64,000 bases of DNA from JACKCR01 sp041390305 (lineage in GTDB: Bacteria > Eisenbacteria > RBG-16-71-46 > CAIMUX01). The stretch is from positions 153,850 to 217,849 of the forward strand of contig JAWKQE010000006.1 of NCBI GenBank assembly GCA_041390305.1, in the 5' to 3' direction. The notes beneath the pieces were generated by a model that worked only from the letters and a program-made list of their open reading frames with translations, was not told the origin of the DNA and ran no database searches. Below are positions 1 through 10,545 of this stretch, one piece after another. How positions within the stretch are numbered: position 1 is the stretch's first letter; each line of letters opens with the position of its first letter. Position numbers and translations under genes: made by a program.

Positions 1-1923
1 AATAGGACCGGCATCACGTAGAGCAGCTTCGCGAACTTGAACGAGGTCCATCCGGTCTTCCAGGGGTCCGACCCGGCGATCGCCGCCCCGGCATAGGCTG
101 CGACGCAGACCGGTGGGGTGATGTTCAGAGTCCTGGCTGAACCAGTACACGATCATGTGCCCGCGATCAGGACCGCCCATCTCCGTCAGCGGGGCACCGC
201 GAGGACCGCCGTGATGAGGTAGGCGGCGGTCACGGGGACGCCCATTCCGAGGACGAGAGAGGCGAGCCCGACGAGGAGCAGGGCCGCCAGGAGGTTGCCG
301 TTCGCGAGCGAGATGATGATGTCGGAGAACTTGAGGCCGATCCCGGTCAGCGAGATGGTGCCGACGATGATCCCGATGACGCCGAGCGTGGCCCCGATGA
401 TGAGCGTGTTCCGGGCTCCGGTCTGGATCGCTTCCCAGATCTCGGGGATGCCCATCCGGGTCTCCTTGCGGAGCCAGCTGATCACGATGCACGAGATCGT
501 GGCCCAGAACGCGGAGTAGCCGGGCGAGCGCCCGATGACCATGAGCACGGTGATGACGATGAGGGGGAGGGTAGTACCACTCCCTTCAGCACGACCGTCC
601 AGTGTGGCGAGGTCGTCGGGGACGTGCCCCTCGATCTTGTGCTTCTTCGCCTCGAAATGGATCATGCAGAACACGGAGAAGAAGTAGAGGATGGCCGGAA
701 AGATCGCGATCGCCATGATGTGGTGGTAGGGCGTCTCCGTCAGTTCGACCATGAGGAACCCGCCCGCGCCCATGATGGGCGGCATGAACATGCCGCCGAT
801 GGAGGCCGCCGGCTCGATCGCTCCCGCGACGTGGGGCTTGAAGCCGCCCGCTTCATGAGCGGGATGGTGAACGCGCCGGTCGAGACCGTGTTCGCGATCG
901 CGCTCCCGGAGACGGAGCCGAAGGTGCCGACGCCATCACGGCGACCTTGGCCGGGCCGCCCGTGCTACGTCCCGCCGGGGCCATCAGGAGTCGATGAAGA
1001 ACCGTCCCGCCCCGGACTTCTGCAGGAACGCCCCGAAGAAGATGAAGAGGATGACGTAGGTGGCGAGGACGCTCGCCATGACTCGAAGACACCGTTCACG
1101 GTGAGGAAGAGCGACGTGCAGAGGCGCTCGAAGCCGACCCACGGTGCGCGATGACGTCCGGGAGGTAGGGACCGTAGTAGGCATAACCGATCATCGACAG
1201 GCCGATGATCGTCATGGCCCAGCCCAGCACGCGCCGGCAGACCTCCACGGAGAGGATGATGCCGATGACGCTGATGATCGCGTCGAAGTGGGTCTCGGCG
1301 CCGGCCCGGTAGTTCAGGTCCTCGAACTCCATGATCCAGTAGAGGACGACCGAGGCCGCCGAGGCCGCGAGGAACACGTCGGTCAGAACCGGATTCCTCG
1401 GGAACCTCTTCTCGAGTTGACGATCGATGACGAAGAGGACCGCTCCGATGACCAGGCCCGCCGAGGAAGAGGGGCCAGAAGCTTCCGAGGGCCGCGATCC
1501 CCGCGCCGAACCCGTCGGATGAACGGGCCACGTTGGGAGCGTCGAGCCAGGTGTGGAAGGCCTCGAAATCCGGGAAGAATCGGTTCGCGATTGCGCCCGT
1601 GGCGCCGAATCCGACGAGGAACGAGAGGAGATAGCGGACCCAACTCCGTCCCGCCGGATAGACGAGGAACACGAGGACGTACGTGATGAAGACGTAGACC
1701 CCGAGGTGGAACTGCGTCGCTACCGAGGCGACTCCGGCCGTGTAGAAGTAGAAACCGACCATGAACGCGCCGAGCAGCGCGATGATCCAGTGCCAGAGAC
1801 CGGTCGGCGTCCGCCCTGTCTTGGCGTCCTTCTCGAGGAGCTCCTTGGCTTCTCGTCCTCGAGGAGGGCTCCCGGTTCGTCTCCGGGGAGGGCGTCGCGA
1901 TCATCAGGTGGGGTGTCGGACAT
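1..1923 (-). CDS. TRAP transporter fused permease (DctQM type), frame-broken, 3' end off window
   Basis: Integral membrane permease of a TRAP secondary transporter, the partner of the TAXI binding protein just upstream. The start is the ATG at 1923 (MSDTPPDD). Hydrophobic segments typical of the fused 4TM/12TM family follow: a small-subunit part near 1760-1500, then large-subunit parts near 1377-1100, 1080-990 (ending KSGAGRFFID) and 791-186, which contains LGMGVPVTAAYLI. Residues readable in 1-110 (ITPPVC and AAYAGAAIAGSDPWKTG in shifted frames) show the gene continues past base 1. The reading frame changes at least five times while the conserved segments stay in order, so I read this as one gene with sequence errors. 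It would import an organic acid with sodium or proton; the substrate cannot be told. Confidence 0.8.
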
Positions 1924-2000
1924 CTGGCCTCCGGTCGGGTGCGTCTGAGCCGAGTCAGCGGTAGGGCGGAACGGACCTGCGAAGCGAAAGAACCGGGTAC

Positions 2001-2038
2001 AGAAAAGGGGACGGGCTGGTGGACCGATCGGCCCGTCC
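2001..2038 (-). terminator. Hairpin with T-tract between TRAP binding protein and permease genes
   Basis: The 8-base arms GGACGGGC and GCCCGTCC (2009-2016 and 2031-2038) enclose a 14-base loop. On the minus strand they are followed by CCTTTTCTG. The hairpin begins 26 bases after the stop of the binding-protein gene and before the permease start, so it probably acts as a partial terminator giving more binding protein than permease. This is inference from structure and position. Confidence 0.55.
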
Positions 2039-2063
2039 TGAGAAACGACTCTGTCGTCTTCTG

Positions 2064-3044
2064 CTACTTCACCATCTGCGCGTCGGTCATGGTCAGTCCG
2101 TGCTCCTTCCAGAACGCCGCCGCGCCCGGATGGACCGGGGTGACGACTCCGGAGAGCCCGCCGGCGACCGACATCTCCTTGGCCGTGCTCTTCACCTTGA
2201 CCATGTAGGCGAGTCCCTCCGTCGAGAAGACGTCGGCGAGCGCCGCGGTGACGAGCTCCGGCTTCACGTGCTTTCCGGCTACCCAGAGCGCGGAGTCCTG
2301 GAACGACGAGATGTCGTAGTCGACACCCTGGTAGGTGCCCTTCGGGATCGTGAGCTCGGTGTAGAACGGGTAGGCATCGAAGAAACCGGCTTCCTTGGCG
2401 GGCTCGACCAGGTTCAGCATCACGATCTTGTTGCTCGCGGCTGCCTGGATGACGGACGAGTTCGGGAATCCAGCGAAGACCCACATCGCGTCGATGAGCT
2501 TGTCACCGAGGGCGGAAGCGGCCTGGCTGTAGCCGAGATACTCGACCTTCATCTCGCTCCACAGACCGAGCTGCTCGAAGTACCGTTGCGCGGCCGAGGC
2601 AGCGCCCGAACCGGCACCACCGACCGCGACGCGCTTGCCCTTGAGGTCCGCCACGGACGTGATGCCGGTGCCCTCGACCGTGAGGAGGTGGGCCGGAGCG
2701 CCGTAGAGGTAGGCCATGGCGTAGCAGTTCTCGTACTTGTTCTCGTCCTTGGTGAGCTTGCCGTTCATGCCGAGGTAGACGTCGCCCGAGTAGACGATGC
2801 CGAAGTCGGCGTCGCCCGAGTTCACTCGCCGGAGGTTCTCGAGAGAGCCCGCCGACGCCATGTTCGAGACCTCGACGTCCGGGAGGTCCTTGGAGAGCCG
2901 CGTGGCGATACCGTTCGAGAAGTACTGGAACGTACCTCCGTCGGGACCGCCCGAGAACGCCAGACGGTCCTTGGCCAGCGCCGGGCCAGCGGCCATGAGT
3001 CCTAGGGTGAGGAGTGATACGACCAGCTTGGGTGAACGGATCAT
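2064..3044 (-). CDS. TAXI family TRAP transporter solute-binding protein
   Basis: Periplasmic binding protein that delivers ligand to the TRAP permease downstream. The ATG at 3044 (MIRSPKLV) is preceded by AGGAGG at 9 bases spacing, so the ATG 21 bases upstream is not needed; this gives 326 residues. A Sec signal peptide ends near residue 23 (GPALA-KD). The mature N-terminus has FSGGPDGGTFQYFSNGIA, the hallmark of TAXI/NMT1-like proteins, and later come LKGKRVAVGGAGSG and an AMWVFAGFPNSS segment typical of the ligand cleft. It is the only fully intact gene in the first 8.9 kb. TAXI proteins often bind glutamate or other small acids, but specificity is not readable here. Confidence 0.93.
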   Translation of the reverse strand: MIRSPKLVVSLLTLGLMAAGPALAKDRLAFSGGPDGGTFQYFSNGIATRLSKDLPDVEVSNMASAGSLENLRRVNSGDADFGIVYSGDVYLGMNGKLTKDENKYENCYAMAYLYGAPAHLLTVEGTGITSVADLKGKRVAVGGAGSGAASAAQRYFEQLGLWSEMKVEYLGYSQAASALGDKLIDAMWVFAGFPNSSVIQAAASNKIVMLNLVEPAKEAGFFDAYPFYTELTIPKGTYQGVDYDISSFQDSALWVAGKHVKPELVTAALADVFSTEGLAYMVKVKSTAKEMSVAGGLSGVVTPVHPGAAAFWKEHGLTMTDAQMVK

Positions 3045-3312
3045 GAGGAAAGGTCCTCCTTCCACATGGGGTTCGACTCTGTGCGTCCGTATCGACCGCG
3101 GTAGGAATCAAGACTGCGGCTATGCGTCAACGCGAGCGCTCGGACACGGTGGAGAAACCGAATAGAGATGGAATGTCCGCCTCGCATTGTACGTCGGAAC
3201 GAACAAAGCACCACCATCGGGGAATTCCCGTACGATTCGAGTCCTCGCTCATCGGGCCGGCGAACTCGCCATGCGGGCTGACTCGGTGCGACGCGTGCGT
3301 GACGCTCTCGCC

Positions 3313-5420
3313 CTACAAGTTCGCGATATCGGACTCGTCCACGCCCTTGGCGGCCTTCAGCGAGAGTTGGATCCGCCCACGTTCGGTTCCGAGCACCTTC
3401 ACCGTCACGATGTCTCCCTCGGAGAGGACTGCTTCGACGTTCGCGACGCGTTCGTCGCTCAGCTCGCTCACGTGGATCATGCCCTCGATTCCTTCGAAGA
3501 GGCGGACGAAGGCACCGAAGTTGGCGATTCCGGTGACCGGGCCCCGGTAGAACCGACCAGAGCCTCGGTTCCCCGGTCAGCTCCTGAAGCCCGCCTTTCG
3601 GCCGCACAGGCTTCCACGTCGGGGCGAAGATGCGGACGGTTCCGTCGTCCGCGACATCGATACTGGTTCGGTGTCGGCTTGGAGTTCACGGATGGTCCCT
3701 CCGACCGATGAGGTCGGATCCGGTGCGTACCGATCTTGAGACTCCGGATGCGCGGCGCGTTCGCGGAGATCTGAGGTCTCGGTTCTGCGAGCGCCTCAGC
3801 CATCGGCCGGGATGTAGAGCCGTCCTCTTCGCCTGTTCGAGCGCACGGGCGAGGAGGTCGGCCGGGAGCGAACCGAGCTTGTTGTCGAGCTGGATCGCGG
3901 TGATCCCCCGGTTCGTTCCCGCCACTTTGAAGTCCATGTCTCCGAGGTGATCTTCGTTGCCGAGGATGTCGGAGAGGATGACGGTCTCGTCGCCGTCGGA
4001 GATGAGCCCCATCGCGATGCCCGCGACCGGCCGTGTGATCGGGACGCCCGCGTCCATGAGGGCGAGGCATCCGCCACAGACGGTGGCCATCGATGACGAT
4101 CCGTTCGATTCCGTGATCTCGGACTCCACCTTGAGGGTGTAGAGGAAGTCGTCCGGCGTGGGAAGGATCTGCGCGAGTGCACCAGGAGTGCGAGGTTGCC
4201 GTGCCCGATCTCGCGCCGTCCGGCCGCGGAGAGGACGCGTTTCGCCGACGGAATAGGGCGGGAACGAGTAGTGGGCTGGAACCGTTGCCGCTCGTGCCGT
4301 GGAGTCGTTCGCCTGCTCAAGTGCGCCTCGCGGATCCCGGCGTGGTCCCACGACGAGCCGCCATGTTGGTCGCCCGCGTGAGCGCGGAGCGTAGACGCGG
4401 AAGGACGGTCGTCTCGATCGAGATCGGGCGGATGTCGGTCGAGCTCCGGCCGTCGATCCTGTCCTTCCGAGAGGGCCAGGTGTGTCTCAGCAGCTTCTTC
4501 TCGACCGAGTGGAACGCTTCGTCGATCTCACGTCCGCGCTCCGGATAGGTCTCGGCGAGCGCCGCATGTACGCGCTTCCTCACGCCCTTCACCGCCGCGG
4601 ACTTCTCGTGCTCCCTTCGTCAGTACGGCGTCACGGAGCGAAAGCGCGGGCCTTCGTCTTCGGCCGACGGCGTTCCTGTTCCGTGGCCGTCGTCGCCGTG
4701 CGTTGGACGGCCTCCAGAAGCTCCGCGTCGTGGCGTCGGCCTGGAACTCCCTCGGGACGATGCCGAGCGCCTTCCGCCCTTCGGCGAGAAGCTCGAAGAA
4801 CGGCTGCGCCGCTTTCGTTGCCGCCTGGATCGCTTCCGCCACGGTCGCTTCCGATACTTCCTTCGCCTCTCCTTCCGCCATGACGAGGCCATTCGGGCCG
4901 ATCGTGAGGACGAGGTCCATCTTCCGGTCGGTCGATGCGCCTCCCTCGGGGGCGACGACGAACCGTCTGCCTCCTGCACGACACCCGGAATCGACCGGGC
5001 CGTCGAACCGGAACCGGTGAGAGGTGGAGGGCGGCCGCGGTGCCAGGATCGCGGGATTCGGGATCGCCAAATGCGAGCAGGCACGTTGGCGATGACCTGG
5101 ATATCCATCGATACCCGTCAGGAAGAGGGGCGGATCGACCGGTCGATGAGGCGGCAGGTGAGGATCTCGTGGTCGTTGGCCCGACCCTCGCGCTTCCAGT
5201 ATCCGCCGGAAACCCATACGACGAAGCGCTCCTTGTACTCGACGGTGAGGGGAAAATCGGTTCCTCCAGGCGCGCTCGCCGCTACCACCGTCACGAGCAG
5301 TCACCGTCCAGGCGAACGAGAGAACCGCTCCGTCTGCCCGGCGCGATCCGGCCCGTCTCGAGGACGACGCTCCACGCTGCCCAATCCGTGGCCCTTCCAG
5401 GTCGGTTCGATGACGTTCAA
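3313..5420 (-). CDS. pnp: Polyribonucleotide nucleotidyltransferase (PNPase), frame-broken
   Basis: Phosphorolytic 3'-5' exoribonuclease of RNA turnover. Segments in family order are readable: the N-terminal RNase PH domain (ETGRIA; GGYWKREGRANDHEILTCRLID), a middle all-alpha part (VAEAIQAATKAAQPFFELL), the second RNase PH domain (SNGSSSMATVCGGCLALMDA; ILGNEDHLGDMDFKVAGT), the KH entry (APRIRSLKI) and a C-terminal S1 domain (GIANFGAFVRLFEGIEGMIH) ending DIANL. The proposed start is TTG at 5420 with GGAGGT five bases upstream, giving about 702 codons, the normal family length. At least five frame changes interrupt it. Because the enzyme is conserved and every domain is intact across frames, sequence error is likelier than decay. 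Confidence 0.85.
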
Positions 5421-5431
5421 CGGCTACCTCC

Positions 5432-5836
5432 GAGACTCGGTGGGATGCGCGGTCTGCCACGTAGAGGAAGCGCGACTGTACGTCAGGGGAGGAGGTGAGT
5501 CCGCAAAGCAGCCGCTGGGGGGGAACAACAGCGGGGCGCCGAGAACCGACTCGAGCGGTCGGCCAACCATTCCTCCGCCTGGCCGGCGAACGGGAGTCAT
5601 CGAGCGCTCCGGACATTCGCACATCGGTATCGTCGACCATCGGCACCCCATCAGGCCGGAGCGTTCAGCTAGGTGAGTCAAGCCGCGTGCCGTTTTCACG
5701 GCCGAGTGCGGTCGGCTCTCGATGGATCGCGCGGGGCACCTTTGCTACATCCGGGCTTGGCCCGGCACACCGTGTTCCGCGTGGATTGCGGCGCGATCCG
5801 CCTTCGGAGAGGCCGTTTGGGAGGAGCTTCGGGCGA
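5432..5836. other. Gap upstream of pnp; no gene recognised
   Basis: About 400 bases lie between the pnp start and the nuclease gene. No ribosomal protein S15 (rpsO), the usual neighbour of pnp, can be read in any frame. A small hairpin CCGGGC-TTG-GCCCGG sits at 5751-5765. Given the frame errors on both sides, a short damaged gene cannot be excluded. Confidence 0.4.
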
Positions 5837-5861
5837 GATGCAGCGCGGGGGGCGCTGCATC
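5837..5861 (-). terminator. Perfect 10-bp hairpin after the nuclease gene
   Basis: GATGCAGCGC and its exact inverse (5837-5846 and 5852-5861) flank a five-base loop, 14 bases past the stop of the minus-strand nuclease gene. No T-tract follows, so it may terminate weakly or stabilise the 3' end of the mRNA. Confidence 0.45.
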
Positions 5862-5874
5862 TTGCACCGTGCCG

Positions 5875-6517
5875 TCAGTGCTTTGCAGTCTCGTAGTCGG
5901 AGACGTCCCGCATCCGTCGCCGGTACTGATGGGGTGGCTCGAACGGCGCCGGACCCGCGGTCTTCGCTGCCGCCATGACCTCACGCGGCCGGCTCGGGAG
6001 CCGTTGTCGCCGTAGAAAGAGACCAGCTCGACCGCGGAACGGGCGGACACGATCGCCGCCGAGTAGTTCTTTCCGTTCAGGTAGAGGTAGCCGAGTGTCC
6101 GGCCGAACGGATCCATCATGTCGGCGCGGAGCAATCACGGCTCGTCGCGAGCCCGAACGCTCCTGCTGAACCCGGCCGCCTCCTTCCGAACGGCTGGTCG
6201 TAGGGGATCCGGTGCTCGACGTGCTGCGTCTCCGGGGTATCGATCCCGAGGACTCGGATGATCTCTTCCTCACCCTCCGCCCAGACGATCACGACCGTGT
6301 CTCCGTCGTCCACCCGCACCTTTTCGAGCGGGACGGCGATCCGGGTCTTCGACTCGCGCGGCTGTGGAGTAGGCTTTGCCCCGTCCTGCGCCCAGGCCGG
6401 CGCGGCGGCGAGTACCGCCGTCGCCAGCGCGGGCGGAGCGAGTGTTCCCAGCGACCGGGCGCGGAGCCGGGGGAGCGATCCCTGACAGCGGGACGTGAAC
6501 CGAGCACGGACGTTCAT
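5875..6517 (-). CDS. Secreted thermonuclease-like (SNase domain) protein, frame-broken
   Basis: Probable exported nucleic-acid-binding or nuclease protein with a staphylococcal-nuclease OB-fold. The ATG at 6517 (MNVRARF) has AGGAGG upstream. The N-terminus carries a signal peptide (LATAVLAAAPAWA-QD). The SNase core follows: VDDGDTVVIVW, then RVLGIDTPE, and in another frame DPFGRTLGYLYLNGKNY. The total, about 214 codons, suits a single-domain SNase protein. At least two frame changes occur near 6180 and 5985. The catalytic arginines cannot be assigned with confidence because of these breaks. It diverges from the quinone oxidoreductase at 6668. Confidence 0.7.
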
Positions 6518-6667
6518 CAGATCCTCCTTGGAAACCGTACGAATCCGGAACTGTGTGGCCAGCCGCGTATGATCAATCCAGGAGAGCGAGACGGAACGGA
6601 GCGAGCCGGGGAACGTGCGAGGAGATGCGCCGTCGGGCGGCGGTGCGAGACGAAGAGGAGGCGGATG

Positions 6668-7643
6668 ATGCGCTGCGGTCACGGTGGGACCTGAGTTCAG
6701 ACTCGACTGGGAGGAAGTCCCCGGATCGATCCGTGGAGACGGCGAGGTTCTGGTCGAGCACCATCACACGCGAACGGCCGTCAACCGAGCGGACCTGCTT
6801 CAGCGTCGGGGCAAGTATCCACCTCCTCCGGGAGCGCCGCCTACCGCATGGGGCTCGAGATGGCGGGAGTGGTGACGGACGTGGGGCCCGACTCCGACTG
6901 GGCGTCGGGGACCGTGTCTGCGGGCTCCTCGCGGGCGGTGGGTACGCGGAGAGAGTCGCGATCCGAGGGCCTGCTCCTCCCTGTCCCGAATGCACTGTCG
7001 TTCGTGGAGGCCGCGTCCCTCCCGGAGGTCTTCGCCACGGCCTACCTCAACCTCTTTCTCGAGGCGGGACTCGGGCGCGGCGAAACGCTTTTCGTACACG
7101 CGGGCGCGAGCGGCGTGGGGATCGCGGCGACGCAGCTGGGACGATGGGCGGGAGCGAACGTGATCACCACAGTCGGCAGTGAGGCCAAGGCGGATGCGAT
7201 CCGTGCGCTCGGCGCGGACTGGATCGTGGACCGGACGAAGGACGACATCGGTGCCGTCTTCGACCGTGCGACCCGGGAGTGGGAGGCGTTGACGTCGTCC
7301 TCGACTGTGTCGGGGGCGGCGAGCTCGGTGACCACTTCGGACGGCTCGCGCGGGGAGGCCGCTGGGTCTGATCGCGACCCTCGGCGGCCCGAAGAGCGAG
7401 ATCGATCTCCGGAGCCTCCTCGTGCGCAGTCTCGGGCTCGTCGGGAGCACGCTCCGGAACCGACCGTTGGAGACGAAGGCGCGGATCGTCCGTGAACTCC
7501 GAACCCGGGTCTGGCCGGAGCTCGACGCAAGGCGGATCCGCCCGGTCGTCTTCCGTGCGCTCCCGGTCGGGCAGGTGACCGAGGCTCACGGCATCCTGGA
7601 ACGCCGGGAGAACGTGGGGAAGGTCGTCTTGACCGTGCGTTGA
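6668..7643 (+). CDS. NAD(P)H:quinone oxidoreductase, zinc-less MDR family (PIG3-like), frame-broken
   Basis: Cytosolic medium-chain reductase that reduces quinones with NADPH. The ATG at 6668 follows GAGGAGG. Removing one base after ATGCGC restores MRAVTVGPEFRLDWEEV, which suggests an inserted base in the sequence. Conserved pieces in order are NRADLLQRRGKYPPPPGAP, GLEMAGVV, VGDRVCGLLAGGGYAE, SLPEVFATAYLNLF, the Rossmann motif VHAGASGVGIAATQLG and a C-terminal FRALPVGQVTEAHGILE. No structural or catalytic zinc cysteine set is present, as expected for this subfamily. The length, about 325 codons, matches the family. At least three frame changes are needed. Confidence 0.83.
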
Positions 7644-7735
7644 GACGAGGATGCGTGTGCTACCTTTCCGCAGGGTGCTCCGTCACGATTCCCGCGACAG
7701 GCCCTTCGTACCTAGCCGAGTGATCAGAGGAATCA

Positions 7736-8813
7736 GTGAGCGGCTTCAGGCGGACCGGAAGGGTGTGGACGCTCTTCCCCAGGCAACCGGACTTTGGCGC
7801 CAAGCGATTGGTGCACAGTGTGTTGACTCGTGGTCTCTCCGCGGTTGCGGTCACCGCGATCACGGGCGCCTGCTCTTGGCCCCCGTGTTCAGACTACCTG
7901 GAGCGACATCGGTCGCACTGGCCAAGGAGGCGATCACAGTCCGGGCTCCAGCCCTCCATCTCGGCCTTGTGGAACTGGTCGGACATCGCGGCGGCGAGGA
8001 GAACTTCCGAAGGAAGCGGCCCGCGCCGAGACCACGGGAGACGTCGCACGTTCTCTCGCATAAGGCGGCGCAGATCGCCCTCGGACTGCAGCGGAAGTTC
8101 GACGCGGCCCATGCGGTTCTGGACGACGTCGAGTCGCGGCTCGTCCCCGGGATCTCCTCCGGCTTCGACCGCTTCCGAAGTCGAGGTGCGCCTCCGCCTG
8201 GAGCGTGGTCGTGTCTGGAACTCGTCGGGGAATCCCGATGCGGCGAAGGCCCGTTCGCGGATGCGTTCGAGATCGCGGTGGCAGAGAAGCTCAGAGTATC
8301 TCGCCATCGATGCCGCGCACATGATGGCGATCGGCATCGAGTTGCGCGGCCCGCGTCTGGTTCGAGCGTGGGGTGGAGATGGCGGAGTCGAGCCTCGACG
8401 CCGAGGCGCGGAGCTGGCTCGGCCCGCTCTACAACAACTACGGTTGGACCCTCCACGATCAGGGCCGCTTCGAGGACGCGCTCGCCGTCTTCCAGAAGGG
8501 GCTCGCCTGGCGCCAGGAGAACAGCGGTCCGAAGCAGATACGGATCGCGAAGTACACCGTCGCCCGCGCACTCCGTTCGCTCGACCGGTGTCCGGAAGCG
8601 CTCGTCGTGCACGAGATAACTACCGAACTCGAGTCCCGCGGGTGAAGATGACGGTTACGTCGAGGAGGAGCTCGAGTGTCTCCTCGCGACGGGAAGAAGG
8701 CCGAGTCGGCTGTTCACTTCCGTAAGTCCTACGACCTGCTCTCCCAGGATCCCTGGATGAAGCAGAACGAAGCCGAGCGACTGGCCCGTCTCGAGACACT
8801 GGCCCAGCCGTAG
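7736..8813 (+). CDS. TPR-repeat lipoprotein-like protein, frame-broken
   Basis: Protein-interaction scaffold of unknown role. The proposed GTG start at 7736 has AGAGG five bases before it. A basic N-region and hydrophobic stretch lead to a lipobox-like AITGAC. Helical repeats follow in three frames: HKAAQIALGLQRKFDAAHAV, then LYNNYGWTLHDQGRFEDALA (a clear TPR), IRIAKYTVARALRSL, and a last segment ending LARLETLAQP at the TAG at 8811. The order resembles a family of 300-380 residue TPR proteins that I recall without a named function. At least three frame changes occur between 7860 and 8650. Confidence 0.6.
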
Positions 8814-8937
8814 CTAGGTCGCCTGGTCGGAAGGAGTGTCGCCGTTGCCGCGTCCGCTCTGGGGCGATGTGCTCAGCTGACTGGGTGTCTACAATCCATG
8901 GCTGGACCCCGGCTTCCCCGGAAGGATACTCCGTTCC

Positions 8938-10545
8938 ATGTCCAATCCCGCCCTCGTCTTGCGCGGCATCCGGAAGTCCTACTATGGGAACGTGGTGCTC
9001 CAGGGTGTGGACCTCGAGGTCCGCGCCGGTGAGATCCATGCGCTCGTGGGAGAGAACGGCGCCGGCAAATCGACCCTCATGAACATCCTGTTCGGGATGC
9101 CGGTCATCCACGAGACGGGAGGGTTCGAGGGCACGATCGAGTTGGGCGGGACCGCCGTGGTTCCCGCGACGCCTTCCGACGCGATGGCCCACGGCGTCGG
9201 GATGGTGCATCAGGAGTTCATGCTGCTCCCCGGCTTCGGTGGCGGAGAACATCAAGCTCGCGCGGGAACCATCCAAGCCGAACGTCGCGAGTCGGTTGCT
9301 CGGTCCCTTGGGGAGAGGCCTCGAGTCTCGACCTCAAGCGGATGAAGCAGGAGTCGAGGGCCGCGCTCGACCGGATCGGAATGTCTCTCGACGAAATGCG
9401 CCCGGTCGCCGGACTGCCGGTCGGACACATGCAGTTCGTGGAGATCGCGCGAAGTCGACAAGGAGAACGCCAGGCTCCTCGTCTTCGCGAGCCGACCGCG
9501 GTGCTCACCGAGTGAAGCGGAAGAGAGCTTCTCGCGACGATGAAGGCGCTCGCCGAGCAGGGTCCGCCATTCTGTTCATCACACCCACCGGCTCGACGAA
9601 GTGCTCGCGGTCGCGGACCGGATCACCGTGCTGCGGGACGGAGCGGTGGCGGGCCGTGTCGATCGGGCCGACGCGACGGTGGAGAAGATCGCGGAGCTCA
9701 TGATCGGGCGCGCCCTTCCGGAGCGGGACCTCCCGCCACGGGCAGAAGGAGCCGACCCGAGTGTGACCCTTCGTCTCCGCGACCTCGTTGTCGAGATGCC
9801 GGGCGAAGAAGTGCGCGGCGTGGATCTCGACGTGAAGGACGGGGAGATCCTCGGCGTCGCTGGCCTCGCGGGTCAGGGCAAACTGGGAATCGCGAACGGG
9901 GTCCTCGGACTCTTCCCCGCAACCGGTACGGTGGAGAGTGGCGGCTCGCCGCTTCCACTCGGCGACACCCTCGGCGTGCTGAAGCGAGGGGTCGCTTTCG
10001 TGAGCGAGGACCGCCGGCAGGTCGGGCTCCTCCTCGATGAGTCGATCGAAACGAACATCGTCGGCACCGCGGCCCACGTCCAGGGCCGGTTCCTCAAGGG
10101 GAGCGGACCGTTCGCCCTCCTCGACAAGTCGGCGATTCGCGCCCACGCCGAGCGGATGATCGAGGAGTTCGACATCCGCTGTCAGGGGCCGACACAGGCG
10201 GTGCGCCGCCTCTCCGGTGGAAACCAGCAGAAGGTCTGCCTGGCGCGTGCCTTCACGCTGGAACCGTCGCTTCTCTTCGTCTCCGAGCCGACGCGAGGAG
10301 TCGACGTCGGCGCGAAGGACCGAGTCCTCCAGCTACTGGTCAAGGTCAACCGCGAACGGGGCACGACGATCGTGCTGACGTCGAGTGAACTCGCGGAGCT
10401 GCGTCAGGTCTCGGACCGGATCGCGGTCGTGAGCGAGGGCAGGATCCAGGGGATCCTTCCGCCGGACGCACCCGACGTGGACTTCGGGCTGCTCTTCGCG
10501 GGCGGCCACGGCGCACGTAGGGATGGGCACGGGGGCGAGTCATGA
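8938..10545 (+). CDS. Sugar/nucleoside-type ABC importer ATPase (two nucleotide-binding domains), frame-broken in first half
   Basis: Energises uptake by the two permeases encoded directly downstream. RbsA-like layout: the first domain has Walker A GENGAGKST and the Q-loop region GMVHQEFMLLP. The second has a degenerate P-loop (GLAGQGK), the signature LSGGNQQKV and Walker B LLFVSEPTRGVDVG, as usual for this family, where the second ATP site is altered. Frame is lost between about 9235 and 9600 (at least three changes), but SVAENIKLAR, GLPVGHMQFVEIAR and the first Walker B (EPTAVL) are readable. From 9604 to the stop the frame is clean. The stop overlaps the next start by ATGA, so the three transporter genes are coupled. 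Confidence 0.87.

Noticed and set aside
3225..3260. T-loop-like GATTCGAGTCC suggesting a tRNA
   Set aside because: The flanking bases do not pair into a T-stem and no acceptor or anticodon arm is found.
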